This document shows positions 1 through 7,700 of a stretch of DNA of 64,000 nucleotides, in pieces. The notes beneath the pieces are model-generated. The model was not told the DNA's origin. It worked only from the letters and a program-made list of their open reading frames with translations, and ran no database searches. A program made the translations under genes and the position numbers. Each line of letters begins with the position of its first letter. Position 1 is the first letter of the stretch. The stretch lies in NCBI GenBank assembly GCA_934130595.1, contig CAKOYF010000002.1, positions 1 through 64,000 of the forward strand. Direction: 5' to 3'. The stretch comes from an uncultured Clostridia bacterium (lineage in GTDB: Bacteria > Bacillota > Clostridia > TANB77 > CAG-465).

Positions 1-2
1 GT

Positions 3-509
3 ATAGAGCAGAAAGAAATATTTGAGTCAGTATTAGTATCAACTAGGATGTTATTAGCAGCATTAGAAGGAATAGAAGATTTTGTGGATGATGAAATAGA
101 AAATTTTAAAAATTATATTTATAAAAGATTTAGATTAATGTTTAAAGAAGTACCAAAAAATGAGTATGAAGTGCAAGATAAATTAGAAAATTTGTTTATT
201 GCAAATAATATGGATAAGGGGATTGATTATGATAGAGAAACAGGAAAATTCAAATTCTCTGGAAGAGAGTATATTCCGGATTTTATTATACCTAAATATA
301 ATATGTGCATTGAAGTTAAGTATATAAAAGAAGTATTGCGAAAATCAAAGGTCATAGAAGAAATTAATGCTGATATAACAGCATATAAAAAAGAATATAA
401 AAATATATTATTTATTATATACGATGTAGGTATAATAAGAGATGAATTAGAATTAAAACGAGATATAGAAAAAACAGAAGGTGTTCATGTAATTATAGTA
501 AAGCATTAA
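3..509 (+). CDS. PD-(D/E)XK nuclease-like protein, 5' partial
   Basis: The frame is open from the first full codon of the window and the first ATG is only at 48, so the N-terminus lies outside; 168 residues are visible. The C-terminal half carries a D...ExK core: PDFIIP, then about ten residues later CIEVKYIK, which fits the metal-binding site of PD-(D/E)XK nucleases. A long acidic helix precedes it. Such domains occur in restriction, repair and abortive-infection proteins; nothing visible says which. It is followed 41 nt later by another accessory gene on the same strand. The fold call rests on the motif only; the biological role is unknown. Confidence 0.6.
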   Translation: MEQKEIFESVLVSTRMLLAALEGIEDFVDDEIENFKNYIYKRFRLMFKEVPKNEYEVQDKLENLFIANNMDKGIDYDRETGKFKFSGREYIPDFIIPKYNMCIEVKYIKEVLRKSKVIEEINADITAYKKEYKNILFIIYDVGIIRDELELKRDIEKTEGVHVIIVKH

Positions 510-550
510 AAAGGTAAAAAATTGATATGAAAATAAAAAATGGAGTACAA

Positions 551-1420
551 ATGGAACAGGAAATAGAACAATTTTATAAAAGATTTAACATTGAGGTTGA
601 AGAAAGAGAAAATATAAAAAGGTTTAAAAATTCATTAAGTAAAATTTTAGAAAATTATATAGGTAATATATCATTAAAAAATGAATTCAGGGATGTTTTT
701 ATAAAATATACAGGAATAGAAAATAAAGATTCTGGTACAGTGGATTTTAATACAGAAATAGATATTGGCCAGAAAGATTGGCTAGATATATCTGGAAAGA
801 ATTATATTAAGTTTTCTGATACTTGTATTGGAAAAGCTTTTAAAGAAGCTCTTCCTAATGTAATAAAATATATTCAAATATTATTTTTAATTGATGATAG
901 TATAATTTCAAAAGATATAAAAGAAAGTTTATATAAAGAAATAAGTGAAATAATGAGTTTATTTAAGATTAATGTTAATATACAAAAAGAAAATAAACAG
1001 TATGTATTATATCCTAAAGGTGCAAAGGAATTAGATGATGCATTGGTAAATGATGTTTTAATATGGTTAGGAAAATATGATTTATGTCGAAAAAAATTTA
1101 TATCAGCATTGGAAAAATATCAAAATAAAGAAGATGTTAGAAATATAATAGATGATTTAAGACTTAGCTTAGAGCTGTTTATACAAGAAATTACAAATAA
1201 TAAAAAAACTTTAGAAAATAATAAGTCAGAGATTGGAAAGGTACTAAAAGAAAAGAAAATTAACATAGAAATTTCGAATATGTATATTAAGCTATTTGAT
1301 TATTATACTATATATCAAAATAATAATGTTAAACATGGAGAGAAATGCTCTTATAGTGAAGTTGAATTCATAATATATTTAACAGGAAGTTTTATGAGAC
1401 TATTATTATCAATAATATGA
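551..1420 (+). CDS. Orphan accessory protein, HEPN-like C-terminus possible
   Basis: A 289-residue, helix-rich, lysine- and asparagine-rich protein that I do not recognise. An ATG also lies at 527, but the ATG at 551 has GGAG (542-545) five bases upstream, so 551 is preferred. The last 90 residues are helical and contain N-N-N-V-K-H-G, loosely like the polar-x(4)-H motif of HEPN domains in abortive-infection proteins; this is a weak resemblance. It lies just after the nuclease-like gene and ahead of a strong terminator, so the two may form one accessory, perhaps defensive, unit. Function is not assigned. Confidence 0.6.
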   Translation: MEQEIEQFYKRFNIEVEERENIKRFKNSLSKILENYIGNISLKNEFRDVFIKYTGIENKDSGTVDFNTEIDIGQKDWLDISGKNYIKFSDTCIGKAFKEALPNVIKYIQILFLIDDSIISKDIKESLYKEISEIMSLFKINVNIQKENKQYVLYPKGAKELDDALVNDVLIWLGKYDLCRKKFISALEKYQNKEDVRNIIDDLRLSLELFIQEITNNKKTLENNKSEIGKVLKEKKINIEISNMYIKLFDYYTIYQNNNVKHGEKCSYSEVEFIIYLTGSFMRLLLSII

Positions 1421-1450
1421 TTTTTTTACAGTTGCGTTAAAAAATAATAA

Positions 1451-1497
1451 AATATCAATAAACTTGAAAAATTTTTCAAATTTATTGATATTTTTTA
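1451..1497 (+). terminator. Intrinsic terminator
   Basis: An almost perfect inverted repeat runs from 1451 to 1492 (AATATCAATAAA ... TTTATTGATATT, with an inner TTGAAAAA/TTTTTCAA) and ends in a T run. It closes the first accessory gene pair. Confidence 0.8.
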
Positions 1498-1589
1498 GTT
1501 TAATAGTTAGCCAGAAAATCAAAAAATACTAAGAGACATCTGAAAAAAGTTTACGAAAAACAAGAGTTTTTTCATAATTTTGAAAAAAC

Positions 1590-1618
1590 TTGACTATAAT
1601 AATAAAAGATAGTATAAT
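1590..1618 (+). promoter_or_regulatory. Sigma-A promoter of the DUF4143 ATPase gene
   Basis: TTGACT at 1590-1595, a 17-nt spacer, and TATAAT at 1613-1618. It lies just upstream of the AGGAGG (1629-1634) that serves the ATG at 1641, which rules out the longer reading frame starting with TTG at 1590. Confidence 0.85.
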
Positions 1619-1640
1619 TATTATAGTTAGGAGGAGATTT

Positions 1641-2867
1641 ATGGAAAGAATAAGTAGAGAAAATTATTTATCTATATTAAAAAATTTCAAAGATCAACAA
1701 ATAATAAAAGTTATCACAGGAATAAGAAGATGTGGTAAATCAACATTGCTTGAAATTTTTCAAGATTACTTAAAAGAAAATGGAGTAGAAGCAAAGCAAA
1801 TAATATCAATAAATTTTGAAAATGCAGATTATGAGGAATTACAAGATAGAAGAAAATTATATGAATATATAAAAGAGAGATTAGTAAAAGGAAAAAAGAC
1901 ATACGTTTTTTTAGATGAAATTCAAAATGTAAACGAATTTGAAAAAACAGTAGATAGTTTATTTATAAATAAAGATGTAGACTTATATATAACAGGTTCA
2001 AATGCATATCTATTATCTTCAGAATTAGCTACATTGCTTACAGGAAGATATATAGAAATAAAAATGTTGCCATTATCGTTTAAAGAATATTTATCAAGCT
2101 TTGAAGATAAAACAGACTTGTCAAGAAAATTTAGAGATTATCTAAGATATAGCTCATTTCCTCAAGCAGTTGAATTATATAAAATAAACCCAGAAAATAT
2201 AAATTTATTTTTAGATGGAATATACAATACTATTTTATTTAAAGATGTAATGCAAAGAAAAGGAATAACAGATAAAAATGTCTTAGAAAGAGTTGCAAAA
2301 TATTTGTATGATAACATAGGAAATAGAACAAGTATGAAAAGTATAAGTGATAATATTGAAGGAATAGAAAAGAATTCATCATATAATACAATTTCAAACT
2401 ATGTAGATGCATTAATAGATAGTTATTTAATATTTAAAGCCAACAGATATGATATTAAAGGAAAAGAGTTTTTAAAAACTCAAGAAAAATATTATGCGAT
2501 AGATATAGGATTAAGATATTATATGTTAGGACAAGGCTCTGGTCGAGACATGGGGCATATATTAGAAAATGTTGTGTACCTTGAATTGTTGAGACGAGGA
2601 TATGAAGTATATATAGGAAAATATGACGATTTGGAAGTTGATTTTGTAGCAAGAAAGCCAGAAAATACTATATATTATCAAGTTGCATTAACAACTAGAG
2701 GAGAAAATGAAGGAGATAATAAAATCTTAGATAGAGAATTAACTCCATTGAAGAAAATAAATGATAATTATCCTAAATATATTTTGACATTAGATGATGA
2801 TTTAGATGCAGACTTTGAGGGAATAAAGAAGATAAATGTGTTGGATTGGTTACTGGAGGAAAAATAA
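1641..2867 (+). CDS. AAA-family ATPase with DUF4143 C-terminus
   Basis: A 408-residue P-loop ATPase of the AAA_14/DUF4143 family, of usual family length. The Walker A is GIRRCGKST (about residues 27-35), the Walker B lies in TYVFLDEIQNV (about residue 95), a winged-helix-like stretch follows the ATPase core, and the C-terminal EVDFVARKP...YQVA segment resembles a degenerate PD-(D/E)XK fold. Members are common, mobile and multi-copy in anaerobes; their role is unknown. It has its own consensus promoter and AGGAGG site. A 66-bp relic of a close relative lies at 4356-4421. Family assignment is firm. Confidence 0.9.
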   Translation: MERISRENYLSILKNFKDQQIIKVITGIRRCGKSTLLEIFQDYLKENGVEAKQIISINFENADYEELQDRRKLYEYIKERLVKGKKTYVFLDEIQNVNEFEKTVDSLFINKDVDLYITGSNAYLLSSELATLLTGRYIEIKMLPLSFKEYLSSFEDKTDLSRKFRDYLRYSSFPQAVELYKINPENINLFLDGIYNTILFKDVMQRKGITDKNVLERVAKYLYDNIGNRTSMKSISDNIEGIEKNSSYNTISNYVDALIDSYLIFKANRYDIKGKEFLKTQEKYYAIDIGLRYYMLGQGSGRDMGHILENVVYLELLRRGYEVYIGKYDDLEVDFVARKPENTIYYQVALTTRGENEGDNKILDRELTPLKKINDNYPKYILTLDDDLDADFEGIKKINVLDWLLEEK

Positions 2868-2868
2868 T

Positions 2869-3132
2869 ATGAATGAATATAATGAATTTTTACAGGACTA
2901 CAAAGATTGTTTGGATAGAATTGATAATTTTGAAAATTATAATTATATTGAAACTGAACTTTGGGTAGTTAAGAAATATGCAGATTGGATAAAAAAAGAC
3001 AAAAGATACGAATTATCATTAACATGCTGTACAAATAAACCATTAGATGATAGAGAAAAAGCATGGAATGCAATTAATAATTTTAAAATGACATTAGATA
3101 AAATTGCTGTAATCAATATTTGGAAAATATAA
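2869..3132 (+). CDS. Small orphan protein
   Basis: An 87-residue protein with no recognised domain, rich in Asp, Glu, Lys and Tyr. The chosen ATG at 2869 starts one base after the ATPase stop codon and has GGAGGA (2855-2860) eight bases upstream, so it is translationally coupled to the ATPase gene. The same frame extends back to 2836 inside the ATPase gene, but that start lacks a ribosome site. Two adjacent cysteines (TCC) sit mid-protein. The tight linkage suggests an accessory partner of the ATPase; this is inference. Confidence 0.65.
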   Translation: MNEYNEFLQDYKDCLDRIDNFENYNYIETELWVVKKYADWIKKDKRYELSLTCCTNKPLDDREKAWNAINNFKMTLDKIAVINIWKI

Positions 3133-3186
3133 TTAATCAGAAAAAAGAAAAATATAACCAATTTAAGATTTACAGAGAAAGAATTT

Positions 3187-3212
3187 AAAAAAGCCCAATA
3201 GGGCTTTTTTTT
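3187..3212. terminator. Bidirectional intrinsic terminator
   Basis: AAAAAAGCCC, the loop AATA, then GGGCTTTTTTTT. The A run on one side and the T run on the other let it serve both the plus-strand gene ending at 3132 and the minus-strand tnpV-like gene ending at 3211. Confidence 0.9.
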
Positions 3213-3498
3213 ACACCAACTTAACCTCTTCCATCACAAACTTATCAACCATTTGCTGAATCATATTCAAATACCTAACCTGCTCAACAAAACTCCCATT
3301 CTCAGACGGAGCAGGAAACTTTTCTCTAAGTTCAAATTCAACCAAATTAGCATAACCCTTCAAATGATATTCAAACTCCAACAAATAATCCATAACAGAA
3401 CCATCCATAACCAAACGAGAAAACTTAAAAGGCTTATACTCTTCCAAATACTTCTTAGCCCAAACACCATATTTACCTAGTTTCAAATTTACCACCAC
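3211..3498 (-). CDS. TnpV-family transposon-associated protein
   Basis: A 95-residue protein that follows the TnpV family pattern: LGKYGVWAKKYLEEYKP, then a residue run ending in MDYLLEFE, and a C-terminal NMIQQMVDKFVMEEV corresponding to the family's MNxIRxxAEEIV. TnpV proteins are carried by clostridial mobile elements and have no proven function. The GTG start overlaps the upstream DUF6809-like gene by 26 nt in another frame, so translation is coupled. No transposase or recombinase is adjacent, so the parent element looks decayed. Family call is by pattern memory. Confidence 0.7.
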   Translation of the reverse strand: MVVNLKLGKYGVWAKKYLEEYKPFKFSRLVMDGSVMDYLLEFEYHLKGYANLVEFELREKFPAPSENGSFVEQVRYLNMIQQMVDKFVMEEVKLV

Positions 3499-3778
3499 CC
3501 AAACTCATAATAACCAAATTCAAGCAATCACCAAAACCAGCCCTATAATATTTATCATTCCAATAACCAATATAATCAAGATAATTTTCATCAAGCTTAT
3601 CCAATTGCTTTTGAACATACTTCCTATTACAACTTGCAACATTTTTCAAAATGTTATCACAATACTTATCAAACTCAATCAAATGTCCTTTATCTTCTTC
3701 AGTAAGTCTGCTCAAACACTCATCTCTAAAAATAATCCATTCTCTCATCAAATCATTAACTTTATTATCTAAATCCAT
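3473..3778 (-). CDS. DUF6809-like small helical protein
   Basis: A 101-residue protein from the ATG at 3778, which has AAGGA nine bases upstream; an in-frame ATG at 3796 would sit ahead of that site. The C-terminal half has the pattern YW..KYYRAGFGDCLNL, typical of small helical proteins (DUF6809/DUF6664 type) that accompany TnpV-like genes on clostridial mobile elements. It overlaps the tnpV-like gene by 26 nt. Role unknown; it marks the remains of a mobile element. Confidence 0.6.
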   Translation of the reverse strand: MDLDNKVNDLMREWIIFRDECLSRLTEEDKGHLIEFDKYCDNILKNVASCNRKYVQKQLDKLDENYLDYIGYWNDKYYRAGFGDCLNLVIMSLGGGKFETR

Positions 3779-3969
3779 AAAAATCATTCCTTTCAAAATT
3801 TAATTAAAAATCTAAAATAGTATAAAAATTCATTAAAAAACTAATCAAGATAGTAAAAAAATAAATTTAATTGCTACTTAAAATTAAATGCAATTAGTAA
3901 AAATTTCCAAAAACTTTCCAATAAAAATCAAACGAAATTAATACAAATCTCCTAAAATATTCCAATAAA

Positions 3970-3990
3970 AATTGGGGAGAAATTGGGGAT
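3970..3990. repeat. Tandem direct repeat AATTGGGGA
   Basis: AATTGGGGA occurs at 3970-3978 and again at 3981-3989, an 11-bp period, in otherwise G-poor sequence about 120 bp from the tRNA fragment. Short phased direct repeats near an attachment site are typical arm-type binding sites for tyrosine recombinases or excisionases; that reading is inference. Confidence 0.4.
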
Positions 3991-4110
3991 CAAATTTTCA
4001 AAATCACTCCAATTTTAACAAAATTACACACTAAACGAAAATCCAGCAAAGCACTAATATCACTAGCATACAACACAATTCAACACATCTAATGAAATAT
4101 GTTATGTAAC

Positions 4111-4154
4111 CCTCATAACTCGAAGGTTGTAAGTTCGAGTCTTACCCCCGCAAC
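4111..4154 (+). pseudogene. 3' half of initiator tRNA-Met (likely att scar)
   Basis: The segment reads as the loop CTCATAA (anticodon CAT), CTCGA, a variable region, T-arm GTAAG-TTCGAGT-CTTAC, and acceptor CCCCGCA followed by ACTA. This matches the 3' half of bacterial initiator tRNA-Met. The bases just before it cannot pair with the 3' anticodon strand or the acceptor, so the 5' half is missing, and the terminal CCA reads CTA. Integrative elements that insert into tRNA 3' ends leave such copies. The intact tRNA is not in this window. Confidence 0.75.
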
Positions 4155-4355
4155 TAAGAAATTAATCAGAGTTGCAGGAGATTGCATACTCTTATTTTTT
4201 TGACCTTGGCGTAAATAGAGACTGCTTGGAGGAGCACAAGTTTTTATAAAGCTCATAAAATGGCATAAATCCTTATTTATAATCTTAAAAAAGCAATTTT
4301 TGAATTTATTGAAATCAAGAGTTTAAACTGAAAAGTATAGTAGTTTCTATTGACT

Positions 4356-4421
4356 AATAAATTTTGAAGATGCAGATTATGAAGAATTACAAGAAAAAAT
4401 ATATGAAAGAGATATATTCTA
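4356..4421 (+). pseudogene. Relic of a DUF4143 ATPase gene
   Basis: The frame reads N-K-F-E-D-A-D-Y-E-E-L-Q-E-K-I-Y-E-R-D-I-F-stop. It matches the intact ATPase at 1641-2867 (INFENADYEELQD), at DNA level as well. Neither Walker motif nor the C-terminal domain is nearby, so it is a remnant of a second copy, left by deletion or recombination between paralogues. Confidence 0.7.
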
Positions 4422-4562
4422 ACCCAAAAAGATTTTGCTATAAATATTTCATTCAAAAATAGTTCGTTAATATAATAGTTGGGTATTAGATTTAAAAAAT
4501 ATATATAAAATATTTTTATAAGATTACAAAAAGTATACAAAATAGAATAAATTAGAAATAAT

Positions 4563-4592
4563 TTTCCATTTATTTCAAACTTATGCTATAAT
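4563..4592 (+). promoter_or_regulatory. Probable cas9 operon promoter (extended -10)
   Basis: TGCTATAAT, an extended -10 element with TATAAT at 4587-4592, with a weak -35 (TTTCCA, 4563-4568). Transcription would start near 4599, giving a cas9 leader of about 160 nt that runs antisense through the whole tracrRNA gene. Confidence 0.6.
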
Positions 4593-4605
4593 GAAAATAT
4601 AAAAA

Positions 4606-4718
4606 ATAATCTAAAATAAAAGAGCCCCAATAAAGGGACTCATTCACCTAAGTGAAACTGAATTTAATCAGTATTTAAGGTTATCCTTATTTTAACTCAT
4701 TATGTTATTTTAGATTAT
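4606..4718. repeat. 13-bp inverted repeats bracketing the tracrRNA gene
   Basis: ATAATCTAAAATA at 4606-4618 is the exact reverse complement of TATTTTAGATTAT at 4706-4718. The second copy is part of the tracrRNA anti-repeat; the first lies just past the tracrRNA terminator. Both are the core of the CRISPR repeat. Confidence 0.75.
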
Positions 4719-4722
4719 AACT
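4615..4722 (-). ncRNA. tracrRNA
   Basis: Read on the minus strand from about 4722, the anti-repeat (ATAATCTAAAATAACATA followed by ATG, then a GAGT bulge and TAAAATAAGG) pairs with the array repeat beginning GTTTTAG. The TAAAATAAGG junction is the same as in known type II-A tracrRNAs. Downstream are a short nexus hairpin (4677-4688), two more hairpins (4658-4671 and 4643-4656), and a terminator whose stem is GAGTCCC/GGGGCTC followed by TTTTATTTT. It guides pre-crRNA processing by RNase III and binds Cas9. Length is about 108 nt. The orientation is opposite to cas9 and the array. Confidence 0.88.
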
Positions 4723-4728
4723 GTTTTT

Positions 4729-4757
4729 AGTTTATCATATGAGAGGAGATTAGTCAA
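4729..4757 (-). promoter_or_regulatory. tracrRNA promoter overlapping the cas9 start site
   Basis: On the minus strand TTGACT (4752-4757), a 17-nt spacer and TAAACT (4729-4734) predict a start near 4722, exactly at the anti-repeat. The -35 box abuts the cas9 GTG start codon and the spacer covers the cas9 ribosome binding site (4741-4749). Confidence 0.7.
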
Positions 4758-7700
4758 GTGGAAAATTATAATATTGGATTAGATATTGGGGTAAAATCTG
4801 TTGGCTGGGCAGTTACTGATTTTGATAATAATTTATTAAAATATAAAGGAAAAAACATGTGGGGAGCAAGACTTTTTAATGAGGCACAAACTGCTAAAGA
4901 TACACGTGTATTAAGATGTAGCCGTAGAAGATTAGAAAGAAGAAGAGAAAGAATTAATATATTACAAGAACTAGTAGGTGAAGATGTTAATGCAATTGAT
5001 CCTTATTTTTTTAGCAGATTAAAAGAAACATCATTAGTATTTGAAGACAAAAAAATAGCACAAATATTATTTGGAAAAAAATACAATATTTTTGATAAAA
5101 AGGATTGTACAGATGCAAAATTTTACGCTGCATTTCCTACAATATATTGTTTAAGAAAATATTTAATGGAAAAGAAAGATAAAGCAGATATAAGATTAAT
5201 TTATTTAGCATTACATCATATAATAAAATACAGAGGACATTTCTTGTATGAAGGTGGATTCTCAGAAGAAACAAGTGATGTAAAAGAAAGTATAAACACT
5301 GTACTTGAATTATTAGATATGTATGACATTAAATGTATAACTGATATAGATAATATTATAAATATTCTTAATGATACTATAATCTCTAAAATGCAAAAAA
5401 AGGAAAAAACTTTAGAGTGCTTTAAATATGAAAAAGAAAATAAAAAAGTAATAGATAATATTTTAAAAAGCATACTTGGATTTACTTTTGATATTTCTGC
5501 TTTGTTTGATATAGAATTAGAGCAAAATAAATTATGCTTTAAAAAAGAAATTGAAAATGAGGATGAAATAAAAGAACTTCTTTGTGAAAATAGCAAGTAT
5601 TATGAAGCCTTAAAGTCTATTTATAGCTGGTATACTTTACAAAATATCTTGAAAGGAAAAAAATATATTTCTGAAGCAATGATAGAAAAGTATAAAAAAT
5701 ATCAAACAGATTTAAAAAAACTAAAGAAAGTATGGAAAAAATATCTTCCAGAACAGTATAGTGACATGTTTAAAAAGTATAATGCAAACAATTATGTTGC
5801 ATACAATGGAAAGAGTGAAGGAGAAAGATATAAAAAATGTAGTTATGAAAATTTTACTAAATATGTTAAAGGAAAGTTAGAAAGTTTAAAAGAAAACAGT
5901 GATGTACAAGAAATATTAAACGATATAGCAAATGAAGATTTCCTTGTAAAAATTAATACTACTGAAAATTCAGAAATTCCTCATCAACTACATAAAAAAG
6001 AATTGGACATTATTTTAGAAAATCAATCACAGTATTATGAAAGTCTTAGAAAAAATAAAGAAAAAATAAAAGAACTTTTTGAATTTAGAATACCATATTA
6101 CGTAGGACCATTAAGTATAAACAATAATAGTAAATTTTCTTGGATAATTAGAAATTCAAATGAAAAAATACGCCCATGGAATTTCTCTGAAATAGTAAAT
6201 GAAGATGCAACAGCAGAAAAATTCATAAATAGAATGACAAATAAATGTACATACCTAAAAAATGAAGATGTATTACCTAAAAATTCAATTATATATTCTG
6301 AATATTGTGTTTTAAATGAACTAAATAATATCACAGTAAATGATAGAAAAATAGGAAAGGATTTTAAATCAAAAATACTATATGATCTATTTTGTAAAAA
6401 ATCTAAGGTAACAGTAAAAGATTTAAAACAATTTTATTTTCAAAATGGTATGAAAGCTGAAAACGTTGTAGGCTTATCTCAAGGTGATAGATTTAATTCT
6501 ACAATGACATCATATAGAGATATGACAAGAATTTTTGGACAAGTAGATGATTCAAATATAAAAATGTGTGAAGATTTAATATATTGGATTACGATATTTG
6601 AAGATAAGAAAATATTAAAAAGAAAAATAAAAAATACTTACCCATCTATTGAAGAGGATAAATTAAAGGCTCTATTAAAATTAAAATATAGTGGTTGGTC
6701 AAGATTATCTAGAAAATTATTATGTGGAATTATTGATGATAGAGGATATTCAATAATGGATATGCTAAAAAAAGAAAATTATAACTTTATGCAAATAATA
6801 AACAACGATAAGTATGGCTTTAAAACTAAGTTAGAAGATTTAATGAGAGATGATAAAAAAGAAAAAATAACTATAAAAGATATAAACGAACTTCAAACTT
6901 CACCAGCAAATAAAAGAGCAATATGGCAAACTATTTGTTTAGTTAATGAAATTGTGAAGATAATGGGATATAATCCACAGAATATATATGTGGAGTTTGC
7001 ACGTAATGAAGAAACAGATAAAACTATGAAGGATAATCGTGCTAAAAAAATCAACAAAATATATGAAGATTTAATGAGCCAATTAAAAGATGAAATGAAC
7101 AAAGATGTTTTTTCACAATTAAACAAATTTAAAAATGAGAGAACATTAACAGATAGATTATATTTGTATTTTATTCAAGGTGGAAAATGTATGTATACAG
7201 GTCAAAATCTTGATATAGATAATTTATCAAATTATGAAATAGATCATATAGTTCCGCAATCTTTAATAAAAAATGATAGTTTAGATAATAGATGTTTAGT
7301 ACTAAAAAAATCTAACCAATATAAAAAGGATAATGTTTTATCAGATGAAGTAGTATCGAAGATGAATGAATACTGGAAAAAATTACTAGATAATAAACTT
7401 ATTTCTCAAGTTAAATATCAAAGATTAATTAAAAGAACATTTTTCCTAACTGATAGTGACGAAGAGAAGTTTGTACAAAGACAACTAGTTGAAACAAGAC
7501 AAATTATAAAACTTGTTACTAATCTTTTAAATAGCTTATATCAAGATGTAAAAATTTATTCTTTGAGAGCTAATATAACACATAATTTTAGAATGAGAAA
7601 TGGTTTGTATAAAAATAGAAATGTTAATAACTATCATCATGCACAGGATGCTTATATAATTAGCTATGCAGGAAATATAATAGATCAAAAATGGTACAGA

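Larger units (their letters stand above)
3797..4562. other. Gene-free decayed element region
   Basis: No intact gene is visible over about 770 bases. It holds a pair of direct repeats at 3970-3990, a 3' tRNA fragment at 4111-4154 and a relic of a DUF4143 gene at 4356-4421. The rest is AT-rich sequence without recognisable signals. The content fits the end of a degraded integrative element. Confidence 0.6.

Noticed and set aside
1590..1640. N-terminal extension of the DUF4143 ATPase from TTG 1590
   Set aside because: The segment is a full TTGACT-17-TATAAT promoter, and AGGAGG serves the ATG at 1641.
4111..4154. Functional tRNA gene
   Set aside because: Only the 3' half is present; acceptor, D-arm and the 5' anticodon strand are missing and the CCA is altered.
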